A stretch of 13,061 nucleotides of DNA from Pseudomonadota bacterium (GTDB taxonomy: Bacteria > Pseudomonadota > Gammaproteobacteria > Steroidobacterales > GCA-2729495). The notes below the pieces were generated by a model, which saw only the letters and a list, made by a program, of their open reading frames with translations, searched no databases and was not told where the DNA came from. Shown here one piece after another: positions 1 through 6,374 of this stretch (position 1 is the stretch's first letter; each line of letters opens with the position of its first letter). The stretch lies in the NCBI GenBank assembly GCA_030836925.1, contig JAUPLK010000013.1, positions 1 to 13,061 on the forward strand. The letters run 5' to 3'. The translations under genes were made by a program, and so were the position numbers.

Positions 1-866
1 CGCATGGACGCCGCGGCATCCTCGAAGCAGCCGACGGCAGCGCCCTGCCCTATGTGGTCCGCGGCCGGCAGCTGCAGGTCTGCTGCGGCGACCATGTGCA
101 CTGGCAGGCGTTCGCCGACGGCGATCCCGTGGTGGTCAATGCCATTGCCCCGCGCAGGAACCAGCTGAGTCGCCAGCCACCCCGGGGCAGCAAGGCCGAG
201 ACCATCGCCGCAAACATCAGTCATCTGATCGTGGTGATGGCGGCGCTGCCCGCCCCGGACCTGTTCATCACCGACCGCTATCTGTGTGCGGCACACCTGA
301 TGGGCGCCAAAGCAGCCATCGCCTGGAACAAGGCCGAGCTCGCACCACTGCCCGCAGCAGAACTCGCGGTTTATGCCGCGATTGGCTGCCCGCTGTTTCC
401 GGTCTCTGCAGCCACAGGCGCCGGACTTGAGGCGCTGTTCAACTGGTCTCTGCAGGGCGTCGGCCTGCTCGTCGGGCAATCGGGTGTGGGCAAATCCTCG
501 CTGCTGAATCGCCTGGTTCCGGGTTCCAACACGGCTACCGGCAGGCTCTCGGCGGCCAGCGACGAAGGCCGGCACACCACCACGGCATCGATCATGTACA
601 CGCTCGGGAACGGTGGTCGCCTGATCGATACACCGGGGGTGCGCGATTTCATCCCCGCCATACCGGATCGGCGCGACATCGCGCACGGTTTCGTCGAGAT
701 TGGCACAACGGGCCGCGACTGCCGCTTTGCGGATTGCAGCCATCTGCGCGAACCCGGCTGTGCGGTGAGCGCCGCCGTCCTGAGTGGCCGCATCGATGCG
801 CGACGCTACGAAAGCTATCGCCGGCTGATGAACCTGGCCGGACAGGCCGCGGGACAGACCTACTGA
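1..866 (+). CDS. rsgA: Ribosome small subunit-dependent GTPase RsgA (5' end outside window)
   Basis: RsgA is a GTPase that acts late in 30S subunit maturation. The reading frame (codons from base 3) is open to the left edge, so the true start lies outside; 287 codons are visible. The first part reads as the N-terminal OB fold (a GRRG...DG...VRGRQL...GDHVHW pattern). The GTPase domain shows the circular permutation of this family. The G4-like motif NKAE (327-338) comes first, followed by the P-loop GQSGVGKSS (474-500), a TTT stretch in the switch I region, and G3 DTPGVRDF (from 627). The C-terminal zinc site has the usual C-x4-C-x-H-x5-C spacing, with Cys in the CRFADCSH stretch and in EPGC. 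The G4 motif has Glu where NKxD is usual. The gene runs tail to tail into recR with a 7-nt overlap (860-866). Assignment is secure. Confidence 0.95.
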   Translation, partial: HGRRGILEAADGSALPYVVRGRQLQVCCGDHVHWQAFADGDPVVVNAIAPRRNQLSRQPPRGSKAETIAANISHLIVVMAALPAPDLFITDRYLCAAHLMGAKAAIAWNKAELAPLPAAELAVYAAIGCPLFPVSAATGAGLEALFNWSLQGVGLLVGQSGVGKSSLLNRLVPGSNTATGRLSAASDEGRHTTTASIMYTLGNGGRLIDTPGVRDFIPAIPDRRDIAHGFVEIGTTGRDCRFADCSHLREPGCAVSAAVLSGRIDARRYESYRRLMNLAGQAAGQTY

Positions 867-1468
867 TCGGTAGCGATATGAGTCCGGGCAGCAATGGCAT
901 GCGACAGGGTGCCGGCATCGACGTACTCGAGTTCGCCACCCATCGGCACGCCATGGGCGATGCGTGTGGCGCGAATCCCGCGTTCCCGCGCAATGCCGGC
1001 CAGGTAACCAGCGGTCGCCTCGCCTTCAACCGTCGCACTGGTGGCCAGGATCAGTTCGCGCGTTGCACCCGCGACGAGCTGCTGCTCAAGCAGGGGAATG
1101 CCGAGTTCGGCCGGCCCGATGCCGTCGAGCGGCGATAGCCGCCCCATCAGCACGAAATACCGGCCACGCCAGCTGCCGGACTCCTCGATTGCCACGACAT
1201 CGGCGGGTGTCTCGACGACACACACGAGGCCATGATCACGGCGAGCGTCGCCACAGATCATGCACAGCTCGGCCTCGGCAAACATGCGGCAGCGCGCACA
1301 GAGCCCGACCTTGTCGAGAGCCGCCTGCAACGCGGCCACGATCCGTCCCGCGCCATCGCGGTCGCGATCAAGCAGGTGAAAAGCCATGCGCTGCGATGAC
1401 TTCGGCCCGACGCCGGGCAGGCAACGCAGCGCGGTCAGCAGATCCTGCAGAAGTGGCGTGAATGCCAT
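860..1468 (-). CDS. recR: Recombination mediator protein RecR
   Basis: RecR is a DNA-binding ring protein that works with RecO (and RecF) to load RecA on SSB-coated single-stranded gaps. At 202 aa it has the usual family length. Domain order is typical. An N-terminal helix-hairpin-helix region (LPGVGPKSSQRMAF, residues 17-30) is followed by a four-cysteine zinc finger (C57, C60, C69, C72) and a Toprim domain starting near residue 81 (VCVVE, then LSPLDGIGP at 111-119). The C-terminal region contains the conserved ARGIPMGGELEY-like signature (here RIAHGVPMGGELEYVD). It is the last gene of the dnaX-ebfC-recR operon and starts 16 nt after the ebfC stop. No strong Shine-Dalgarno sequence is seen. 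Its TAG stop lies inside the convergent rsgA gene. Confidence 0.97.
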   Translation of the reverse strand: MAFTPLLQDLLTALRCLPGVGPKSSQRMAFHLLDRDRDGAGRIVAALQAALDKVGLCARCRMFAEAELCMICGDARRDHGLVCVVETPADVVAIEESGSWRGRYFVLMGRLSPLDGIGPAELGIPLLEQQLVAGATRELILATSATVEGEATAGYLAGIARERGIRATRIAHGVPMGGELEYVDAGTLSHAIAARTHIATDQ

Positions 1469-1484
1469 GAGTACGGGAACCGGC

Positions 1485-1808
1485 TCAGAAAGGCAGCTTG
1501 AAACCCGGCGGCAAACCGAGTCCGGACGTCATGCCACCGAGCTTCTCCTGGCTGGTGCGCTCCACCTTGCGCAGGGCGTCGTTGAATGCGGCGACCAGGA
1601 CATCCTCGAGCATTTCCCGGTCCTCGCCGAGCAGGGCGGGATCGAGCGTGATACCGCGCACTTCGTGCTTGCAGCTCATGCGGATCTTGACCAATCCACC
1701 GCCAGCTTCACCGCTGACCTCGATCCCGGCAAGCTCCTCCTGGGCCTTCTGCATCTGCTCCTGCATCCGCTGGGCCTGCTTCATCAACTGACCGATATCG
1801 GCTCTCAT
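1485..1808 (-). CDS. ebfC: YbaB/EbfC family nucleoid-associated DNA-binding protein
   Basis: This is a small (107 aa) YbaB/EbfC protein. Members form dimers that bind DNA and associate with the nucleoid, and the gene sits between dnaX and recR in most bacteria. The start chosen is the ATG giving MRADIGQLMKQAQRMQEQMQ, because the family begins with this Gln/Met-rich amphipathic helix. A longer in-frame extension would reach back into dnaX and has no family similarity. The core (GGGLVKIRMSCKHEVRGITLDP) and the C-terminal Gly/Pro-rich tail (GMTSGLGLPPGFKLPF) are typical. It starts 7 nt after the dnaX stop, which suggests translational coupling. The exact regulatory role differs between species and cannot be read from the sequence. 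Confidence 0.96.
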   Translation of the reverse strand: MRADIGQLMKQAQRMQEQMQKAQEELAGIEVSGEAGGGLVKIRMSCKHEVRGITLDPALLGEDREMLEDVLVAAFNDALRKVERTSQEKLGGMTSGLGLPPGFKLPF

Positions 1809-1815
1809 ATCGCAC

Positions 1816-3441
1816 TCACTTTTTGTTGGCTGGTTTTCCGGAACTGGTGTCCGCCACGGGACGGACAGAATCAGCGACAACCTCGGCACCGAACAGCTCG
1901 CCCATCGCACGGACATTGTCATCTGCAGCGATGGCATCCTGTGCCTTGCGCTGCCTCTCGTCTTCGCTGCGCGCCTGTCTTGCCGCCGCTGTATCGTTCA
2001 CGCCCTTGTCGATGACAAAACTCACCTTGCGGTCATCGCCGAAGCTGGCATTGACGGCAGCCGCCACGCGCACTTTCAGGCTCTCCGTGAGCAGATGGGC
2101 GTTGCGGGGTTCAATACTGAGCTGCAGCCCGCTGGACGACTGGGCAGCCAGCGCGCAGTTGGCAGCCAGCTGGCGGGCAGCCGCATCCAGACCGAGTGTG
2201 GCGACAAAAGCCGGCCAGTCGCGGATCTCGCCGCCGACCAGGCCCGCGGAGGCCTGCGGCTTTGGGGCGGGCACCGCCGCTGGAGTCTGCGCAGGCGCGG
2301 TACTGCCTGCTGCGGCCGGTGCTGCCGCCGAAGAAGTCATCGTGGCCGCGGGGCTGTCAGCCTGATCGAAAGCCAGCACACGCAGCAAGGTCATTTCAAA
2401 GCCGGTACGCGGATCCGGCGCCAGGTCGAGGTCGCGGCGACCGAGGACGGCAATCTGGTACATCAGTTGTACGGTTTCGGCGGGCATCTGTCCGGCAAGC
2501 CGTGCGAGCAGCGCCGTATCCTCACCCGACTCCAGGGCATCTGCGCCAGCCAGCTGTATTACCGCAATCTGCTGCAGCAGGCCCGCAAGACCAGCAAGCA
2601 CATCGTCGTAATCCGGAACCAGTTCGTCGAGCTGGCGAACCTGGTCCATGAGCCCGCGCGCATCCCCCCGTGCCAGCGCTTCCAGCAGACCGGTCAGGTG
2701 CTGCCGGTCAAGACTGCCAAGCATCTCGGCAACTTCGCGATCCCGGACGGCACCATTGCCGAAGGCGAGCGCCTGATCGAGCAGGCTCAGCGCATCACGC
2801 ATGCTGCCGGCCGCGGCCCGCGCCAGGCGCTGGAGCCCACCAGGCTCCGCGCTCAGCCCTTCGCTGGCACAGATGCTGGTCAGCCGTTCGAGAATCCCGG
2901 CCTGCGGCAGGCGCTTGAGGTTGAATTGCAGGCAACGCGACAACACGGTAACCGGGATTTTCTGGGGGTCGGTCGTCGCAAGCAGAAACTTGATGTGCGG
3001 CGGCGGCTCTTCGAGCGTCTTCAGCAAGCCGTTGAAGGCCTGCTTTGACAGCATGTGCACCTCGTCGATCAGATAGACCTTGAAACGCCCACTGGCCGGC
3101 GTGTACTGGGCATTGTCGAGGATCTCGCGGATGTCATCGATACCGGTTCTCGACGCTGCGTCCACCTCCAGGAAATCGACAAAGCGCCCGGCATCGATCG
3201 CGATGCAACTGGGGCATTCGCCACAGGGCGTGGCACTGACACCCTGCTCGCAGTTGAGAGCCTTGACGAAAATCCGCGCGATGGTGGTCTTGCCGATACC
3301 CCTGGTACCCGTGAACAGGAAAGCATGGTGCAGCCGGCCGGAGCCGAGCGCGTTCTCGAGGGCACGCACCACATGGCCCTGACCTGCCACGTCGGCGAAG
3401 GTCTTTGGACGCCACTTGCGGGCCAGCGCGAGATAGCTCAT
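1816..3441 (-). CDS. dnaX: DNA polymerase III subunit tau (DnaX)
   Basis: DnaX is the AAA+ motor of the clamp loader and, as tau, also holds the polymerase cores and helicase together. Visible motifs are Walker A GTRGIGKTT (residues 45-53), a zinc module (C64, C73, C76, C79), Walker B LIDEVHML (124-131), sensor 1 ATTDP (155-159) and the SRC motif (168-170). After the AAA+ and collar domains (to about 360) comes an Ala/Pro-rich linker (about 365-400) and then a tau C-terminal domain. Length is 541 aa, shorter than E. coli tau (643 aa), mostly from a shorter linker and tail. No A-AAA-AAG frameshift heptamer is seen in the linker, so the short gamma form is not evident here. It follows ffs by 45 nt and heads the dnaX-ebfC-recR operon. 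No good Shine-Dalgarno is visible. Confidence 0.97.
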   Translation of the reverse strand: MSYLALARKWRPKTFADVAGQGHVVRALENALGSGRLHHAFLFTGTRGIGKTTIARIFVKALNCEQGVSATPCGECPSCIAIDAGRFVDFLEVDAASRTGIDDIREILDNAQYTPASGRFKVYLIDEVHMLSKQAFNGLLKTLEEPPPHIKFLLATTDPQKIPVTVLSRCLQFNLKRLPQAGILERLTSICASEGLSAEPGGLQRLARAAAGSMRDALSLLDQALAFGNGAVRDREVAEMLGSLDRQHLTGLLEALARGDARGLMDQVRQLDELVPDYDDVLAGLAGLLQQIAVIQLAGADALESGEDTALLARLAGQMPAETVQLMYQIAVLGRRDLDLAPDPRTGFEMTLLRVLAFDQADSPAATMTSSAAAPAAAGSTAPAQTPAAVPAPKPQASAGLVGGEIRDWPAFVATLGLDAAARQLAANCALAAQSSSGLQLSIEPRNAHLLTESLKVRVAAAVNASFGDDRKVSFVIDKGVNDTAAARQARSEDERQRKAQDAIAADDNVRAMGELFGAEVVADSVRPVADTSSGKPANKK

Positions 3442-3486
3442 GAGATCTGCCAGACCAGGTTGAATCGGGGGAATGCGGGATCCAGT

Positions 3487-3594
3487 GAGCCCGCGCCAGC
3501 CACACCCCGGCGCCCGGCATCACCGTTACCGCTGCTTCCTTCCGGACCTGACGGGGTTCACGACTAGCCGCCGCGAGGGGACCAGCGCGGACTC
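3487..3594 (-). ncRNA. ffs: Signal recognition particle 4.5S RNA (bacterial small SRP RNA)
   Basis: The minus strand carries the near-invariant SRP RNA apical region CAGGTCCGGAAGGAAGCAG (3532-3550), which includes the GGAA tetraloop and the symmetric and asymmetric internal loops that bind Ffh. The 5' side (CGCTGGTCCCC, TGAACCCCGTCAGG) and 3' side (GCAGCGGTAACGGTG, CGGGGTGTGGCTGG) match the usual small SRP RNA pattern. The outer stem closes with GAGTCCGCGC (3594-3585) against GCGCGGGCTC (3496-3487): ten pairs, one of them G-U. This gives an RNA of about 108 nt, with ends uncertain by a few bases. The RNA directs Ffh-dependent targeting of nascent membrane proteins. It lies just upstream of dnaX in the same direction, a common gammaproteobacterial order. 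Confidence 0.95.
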
Positions 3595-3600
3595 GGGCAC

Positions 3601-3629
3601 AGGGTATGCGGTGCACTCCTTTTCGGCAA
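3601..3629 (-). promoter_or_regulatory. Predicted sigma70-type promoter of ffs
   Basis: On the minus strand, TTGCCG (3624-3629; 4 of 6 to TTGACA) is followed after exactly 17 nt by TACCCT (3601-3606; 3 of 6 to TATAAT). Six bases further on is G3594, the first paired base of the SRP RNA outer stem. The hexamers are weak, but the spacing puts +1 exactly at the predicted RNA 5' end, which supports the call. Confidence 0.5.
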
Positions 3630-3639
3630 GCACGAACGC

Positions 3640-3645
3640 TATACT
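3640..3645 (+). promoter_or_regulatory. Predicted -10 element of the DUF4404 gene (possible leaderless transcript)
   Basis: TATACT on the + strand (5 of 6 to TATAAT) lies six bases before the ATG at 3652. That would place the transcription start on or next to the start codon. No convincing -35 hexamer is seen 16-18 nt upstream (TCCTTT-like), and no Shine-Dalgarno precedes the ATG. It sits back to back with the ffs promoter. Confidence 0.4.
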
Positions 3646-3651
3646 GGCGCG

Positions 3652-3909
3652 ATGGCAAGCGAAAAACTGCAACAACTGCTGAAGCAACTCCATCAGGAGC
3701 TTGGCGCCACCACTGCCCTCGACCCGCAGTCCCGCAAACTTGTCGAGCAGGTGCTGCAGGACGTGGACCGTATCGGGCACCGCCCCGAGCCGCCCGCCAG
3801 CCTCGAAGCACGCCTCAGGGAGGTCATGCTGCGCTTTGAAAGCGAGCACCCGCGCCTGGCAACTACGGTCGGCCAGGTCGCTGACGCGCTCGGCAAGCTG
3901 GGCATCTGA
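3652..3909 (+). CDS. DUF4404 family protein
   Basis: This is a small acidic, mostly helical cytoplasmic protein of 85 aa, starting MASEKLQQLLKQLHQELGAT. The pattern of an N-terminal leucine-rich helix (LQQLLKQLHQEL), a central helix (SRKLVEQVLQDVDRI), a Pro-containing turn (RPEPPASLEARLREVMLRFE) and a final helix (HPRLATTVGQVADALGKLGI) fits DUF4404, a family of unknown function found mainly in gammaproteobacteria. No catalytic motif, cysteine, signal peptide or membrane segment is present. The ATG has no Shine-Dalgarno sequence but a TATACT box six bases upstream, so it may be translated from a leaderless mRNA. It is divergent from ffs and lies 24 nt before the exported amidohydrolase gene, so the two may be co-transcribed. 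The function is unknown. Confidence 0.88.
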   Translation: MASEKLQQLLKQLHQELGATTALDPQSRKLVEQVLQDVDRIGHRPEPPASLEARLREVMLRFESEHPRLATTVGQVADALGKLGI

Positions 3910-3933
3910 AACCGGATCTTCCGGACTGACATC

Positions 3934-4974
3934 ATGCGCTGGCGCTTTGTACTCGCCCTTCTCTGCTCGCTCGTCACGGGCGCATCGGCAGCCGCGGCTG
4001 CGGCACAATCCACCGCTGCCTGGGCGCCACTCATGCTCCTGGAGCACAGCATCGCCCCCGGTACCAAGCAGAAATTCTCCTATCTGGGCGGGCGGACATT
4101 CGAGGGCGCATTTCTGGACACGGCCGTATTCGCCGCGCGGGGCTCACAGCCCGGTCCAACGCTGTGCCTGACCGCACTGGTGCATGGCGATGAACGCAAC
4201 AGTTTCGAAATCGTGCGCACAGCTTTTGCCGAGACTGACGCACAGCGCCTGTCCGGTACGCTGATCGCGCTGCCGGCGATCAACATCAATGGCTTCCGCA
4301 CCGGCAGTCGCTACATGCCCGACCGGCGTGACCTGAACCGCGCCTTTCCCGGCGGCACGAAGGGCAGCAACACTGCAGTGGTGGCCGGCATCGTGTACCA
4401 GGCGCTGACCACTTACTGCGACGCGGTCATCGACCTGCATACCGGCTCCTTCGATCGCGCCAACCTGCCCCAGGTACGCGTGGATCTCAGCAACCCGCGC
4501 GCGACCGATCTGGCACTCCGATTTGGCGCAGCCGTTGTACTCGGTGGCACCGGTCCACGCGGCAGCCTGCGTCGCGAAGTCATGGAAGCCGGCATCCCGG
4601 CGATCATCTACGAGGCCGGATTACCGCTCCGCTTCGAGCCGGAGGAGATCCGCGCAGGTGTGCAGGGCGTGCGCAACGTCATGATCGCGCTCGGCATGCT
4701 GACGGATACAGCCACGGCGCCCACACCCGCCGCACGCGTGTTCGCCAGTTCACGCTGGCTGCGGGTCCCGATTGGCCAGGGCGGCGTGTTCTATCCGGAC
4801 AAGGAACTGGGCACCACCGTGAGTGCGCAGGACGTCATCGGCCACATCGACGAACCCTTTTCAGACCAGCGTTTCATCATCCGGGCCGATGCGCCCGGCA
4901 CACTGATCGGCATGGCAGTACCGCAGGTCGTGTTTTCGGGCTATGCGCTGATCCACGTCGCCCGCAACAACTGA
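3934..4974 (+). CDS. Exported M14-family zinc hydrolase, succinylglutamate desuccinylase/aspartoacylase type
   Basis: The protein (346 aa) has the fold signature of the M14 AstE/AspA group, which hydrolyses N-acyl amino acids or small amides with one zinc ion. Visible motifs are H84-G-D-E87 (two zinc ligands), N119 with RDLNRAFPG (132-140, substrate-binding Arg/Asn), DLHTG with H169 (third zinc ligand) and YEAG with E227 (general base). The C-terminal part (about 250-346) looks like the beta-rich domain of this group. Residues 1-24 form a clear Sec signal peptide (basic RWR, hydrophobic core, ASAAAAA), so the enzyme is probably periplasmic. This argues against AstE of arginine catabolism, which is cytoplasmic, and no ast genes are nearby. 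The substrate cannot be deduced. It probably shares a transcript with the DUF4404 gene. Confidence 0.88.
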   Translation: MRWRFVLALLCSLVTGASAAAAAAQSTAAWAPLMLLEHSIAPGTKQKFSYLGGRTFEGAFLDTAVFAARGSQPGPTLCLTALVHGDERNSFEIVRTAFAETDAQRLSGTLIALPAININGFRTGSRYMPDRRDLNRAFPGGTKGSNTAVVAGIVYQALTTYCDAVIDLHTGSFDRANLPQVRVDLSNPRATDLALRFGAAVVLGGTGPRGSLRREVMEAGIPAIIYEAGLPLRFEPEEIRAGVQGVRNVMIALGMLTDTATAPTPAARVFASSRWLRVPIGQGGVFYPDKELGTTVSAQDVIGHIDEPFSDQRFIIRADAPGTLIGMAVPQVVFSGYALIHVARNN

Positions 4975-4992
4975 TTCAAAAGCGGTACAAGG

Positions 4993-5919
4993 TCACTTTT
5001 CCGGGTGAAGGCAGGCCTGCCCCCTTCCCGCTGCTTCCCCATCGCCGGCATCCTCGAAATGGTAGACGCCGAAACCGCATGTCTTCTTCTGACCCTGGTC
5101 GGGTGTCACACCCAGGCTGAGATCCAGCTGCTCCCGCTCGCCGATCCATGCATCCAGATGCAGCAGCAATTCCTCTGCCTTGCGCTCGGCAAGAATCCTG
5201 AAATCGCGCCGCGAAGCTTCTGACAGACTGCTCGTCCATGCATAGCGCTCCAGCCGGCCATTGACGGTTGCAGGGCCTTCGCGGGAAATCACATCGGCGT
5301 TGTGCGCCAGGGTGCCGGCAAGACTCTTCAGGGAAAAAATCATGCTCCTGACAAACTCGACATCAACTTCGTTTGGCGTGTATTGACGGCGCACCGCACG
5401 CAGGCTGCCATCAGCCATCTCCACAATCGCACCGCATCGCTCCAGCTCCGATCTGGCCACATTGGGTGGAATATTGCCGGCATACCTGGCCACCAACCCC
5501 GCGAAAGAAGGCTCCCCATCCAGGAAACCCAGCAACCGGGGCACACCGTCGACGGAGAATTCCGGATCGGAATGCCAGAAGTGCAACACCTGCGTGAGGG
5601 GATTCAGTTCCGATGCCCAGAACTTCGCCTCAAGCTGCGCCATGTCACTTTTGTGTATTCTGCTGACCTCCTTGCGCCCGATCCCGGTTACCGCGGCAAC
5701 GCGCGAAAGACTGGCAGGACGGCCGCGCACGCCATACTCGTCAGCGGCAACTGAGATGAATGCCGCCTTGGCAATGTCGGCGAACTCCCGGTAACGAATT
5801 CCGGATTTGAGCAGGAAACGGGCCAGGGGCCGCAAAAAACCGCCCAGCCCGACGAGTGCTGCGCGCTGCAGGCCGGAATTCCAGACACTTCGACTATCCT
5901 TTGGCACCGCATCCACCAT
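4993..5919 (-). CDS. DUF6502 family protein, putative helix-turn-helix regulator
   Basis: This is a 308-aa soluble protein. Residues 28-90 carry the family's recognisable core: LRPLARFLLKSGIRYREFADIAK, then a segment rich in helix-turn-helix features (RPASLSRVAAVTGIGRKEVSRI, about 68-88). This resembles a MarR/winged-helix type DNA-binding region. The rest has an HFWHSDPEFSVDG...LPRLL-like pattern followed by helices with no enzyme motif. The C-terminal tail (about 285-308) is Gly/Gln-rich and probably disordered. The function is not established for DUF6502, and a transcription factor role is inference from the HTH-like segment. The gene is convergent with the hydrolase gene (18-nt gap, no terminator seen) and divergent from the MauE-like gene (47-nt gap). 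No clear Shine-Dalgarno precedes the ATG. Base composition looks slightly lower in GC than the flanking operons by eye. Confidence 0.8.
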   Translation of the reverse strand: MVDAVPKDSRSVWNSGLQRAALVGLGGFLRPLARFLLKSGIRYREFADIAKAAFISVAADEYGVRGRPASLSRVAAVTGIGRKEVSRIHKSDMAQLEAKFWASELNPLTQVLHFWHSDPEFSVDGVPRLLGFLDGEPSFAGLVARYAGNIPPNVARSELERCGAIVEMADGSLRAVRRQYTPNEVDVEFVRSMIFSLKSLAGTLAHNADVISREGPATVNGRLERYAWTSSLSEASRRDFRILAERKAEELLLHLDAWIGEREQLDLSLGVTPDQGQKKTCGFGVYHFEDAGDGEAAGRGQACLHPEK

Positions 5920-5966
5920 ACCCGAAGGCCCGACCGGACAAACAGCAACCGCACGACTCTGATGAC

Positions 5967-6374
5967 ATGAATGACAGCGCCAACCTCCTCGTCCTGATCA
6001 CCCGTCTGGCGCTCGGCATCCTGTTCGCCACCGCCGCGCTTGCCAAGTTGCGCAAGCGCCGGGATTTTTATGCGGCAGTGCTCGCCTATCAGCTGTTGCC
6101 GCCAGCCTGGGCCATGAACATGGCGGTTATTCTGCCATGGGCCGAAGCGGCGATCGCGATCGGGCTGATACTTGGGATCAACGCGGCGTCGGCTGCGGCC
6201 GCCGGACTGCTGCTGGTGTATGCGCTGGCCATGGCCGTGAATCTCGCGCGCGGCCGGCGCAACCTGGATTGCGCCTGCGGCAGCAGGCCACAGGCATTGA
6301 GCATCTGGCTGGTGATCCGCAACATCATTCTGGCCGGAGCGGCCTTGGCACTGTTGTTTATTGGTGGGCCGTGA
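5967..6374 (+). CDS. MauE/DoxX-like redox-associated membrane protein
   Basis: This is a small polytopic membrane protein of 135 aa from the ATG at 5967. A longer frame upstream adds a Pro/Arg-rich stretch overlapping the DUF6502 gene, with no family character, so the internal ATG is preferred. About four membrane helices are visible (residues 6-25, 50-70, 72-93, 112-131). Features fitting the MauE/DoxX group are the TRLALGILFATAALAKLRKRRDF start and the NLDCACGS motif (C102, C104) just before the last helix. MauE acts with MauD in forming disulfides of methylamine dehydrogenase, but no mau genes are here, so only a general thiol/redox membrane role is inferred. The last codons (Gly-Gly-Pro-stop) lie antisense to the tRNA-Lys acceptor end, a 13-nt overlap. 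No strong Shine-Dalgarno is visible. Confidence 0.8.
   Translation: MNDSANLLVLITRLALGILFATAALAKLRKRRDFYAAVLAYQLLPPAWAMNMAVILPWAEAAIAIGLILGINAASAAAAGLLLVYALAMAVNLARGRRNLDCACGSRPQALSIWLVIRNIILAGAALALLFIGGP

Noticed and set aside
2095..3048. Plus-strand frame of 317 aa opposite dnaX
   Set aside because: Antisense shadow of a secure gene with no recognisable domain and Gln/Arg-rich composition.
6320..6361. GGCCG-CTC-CGGCC hairpin downstream of the tRNA on the minus strand as its terminator
   Set aside because: The stem has only five pairs, no T-run follows, and it lies within the MauE-like coding region.
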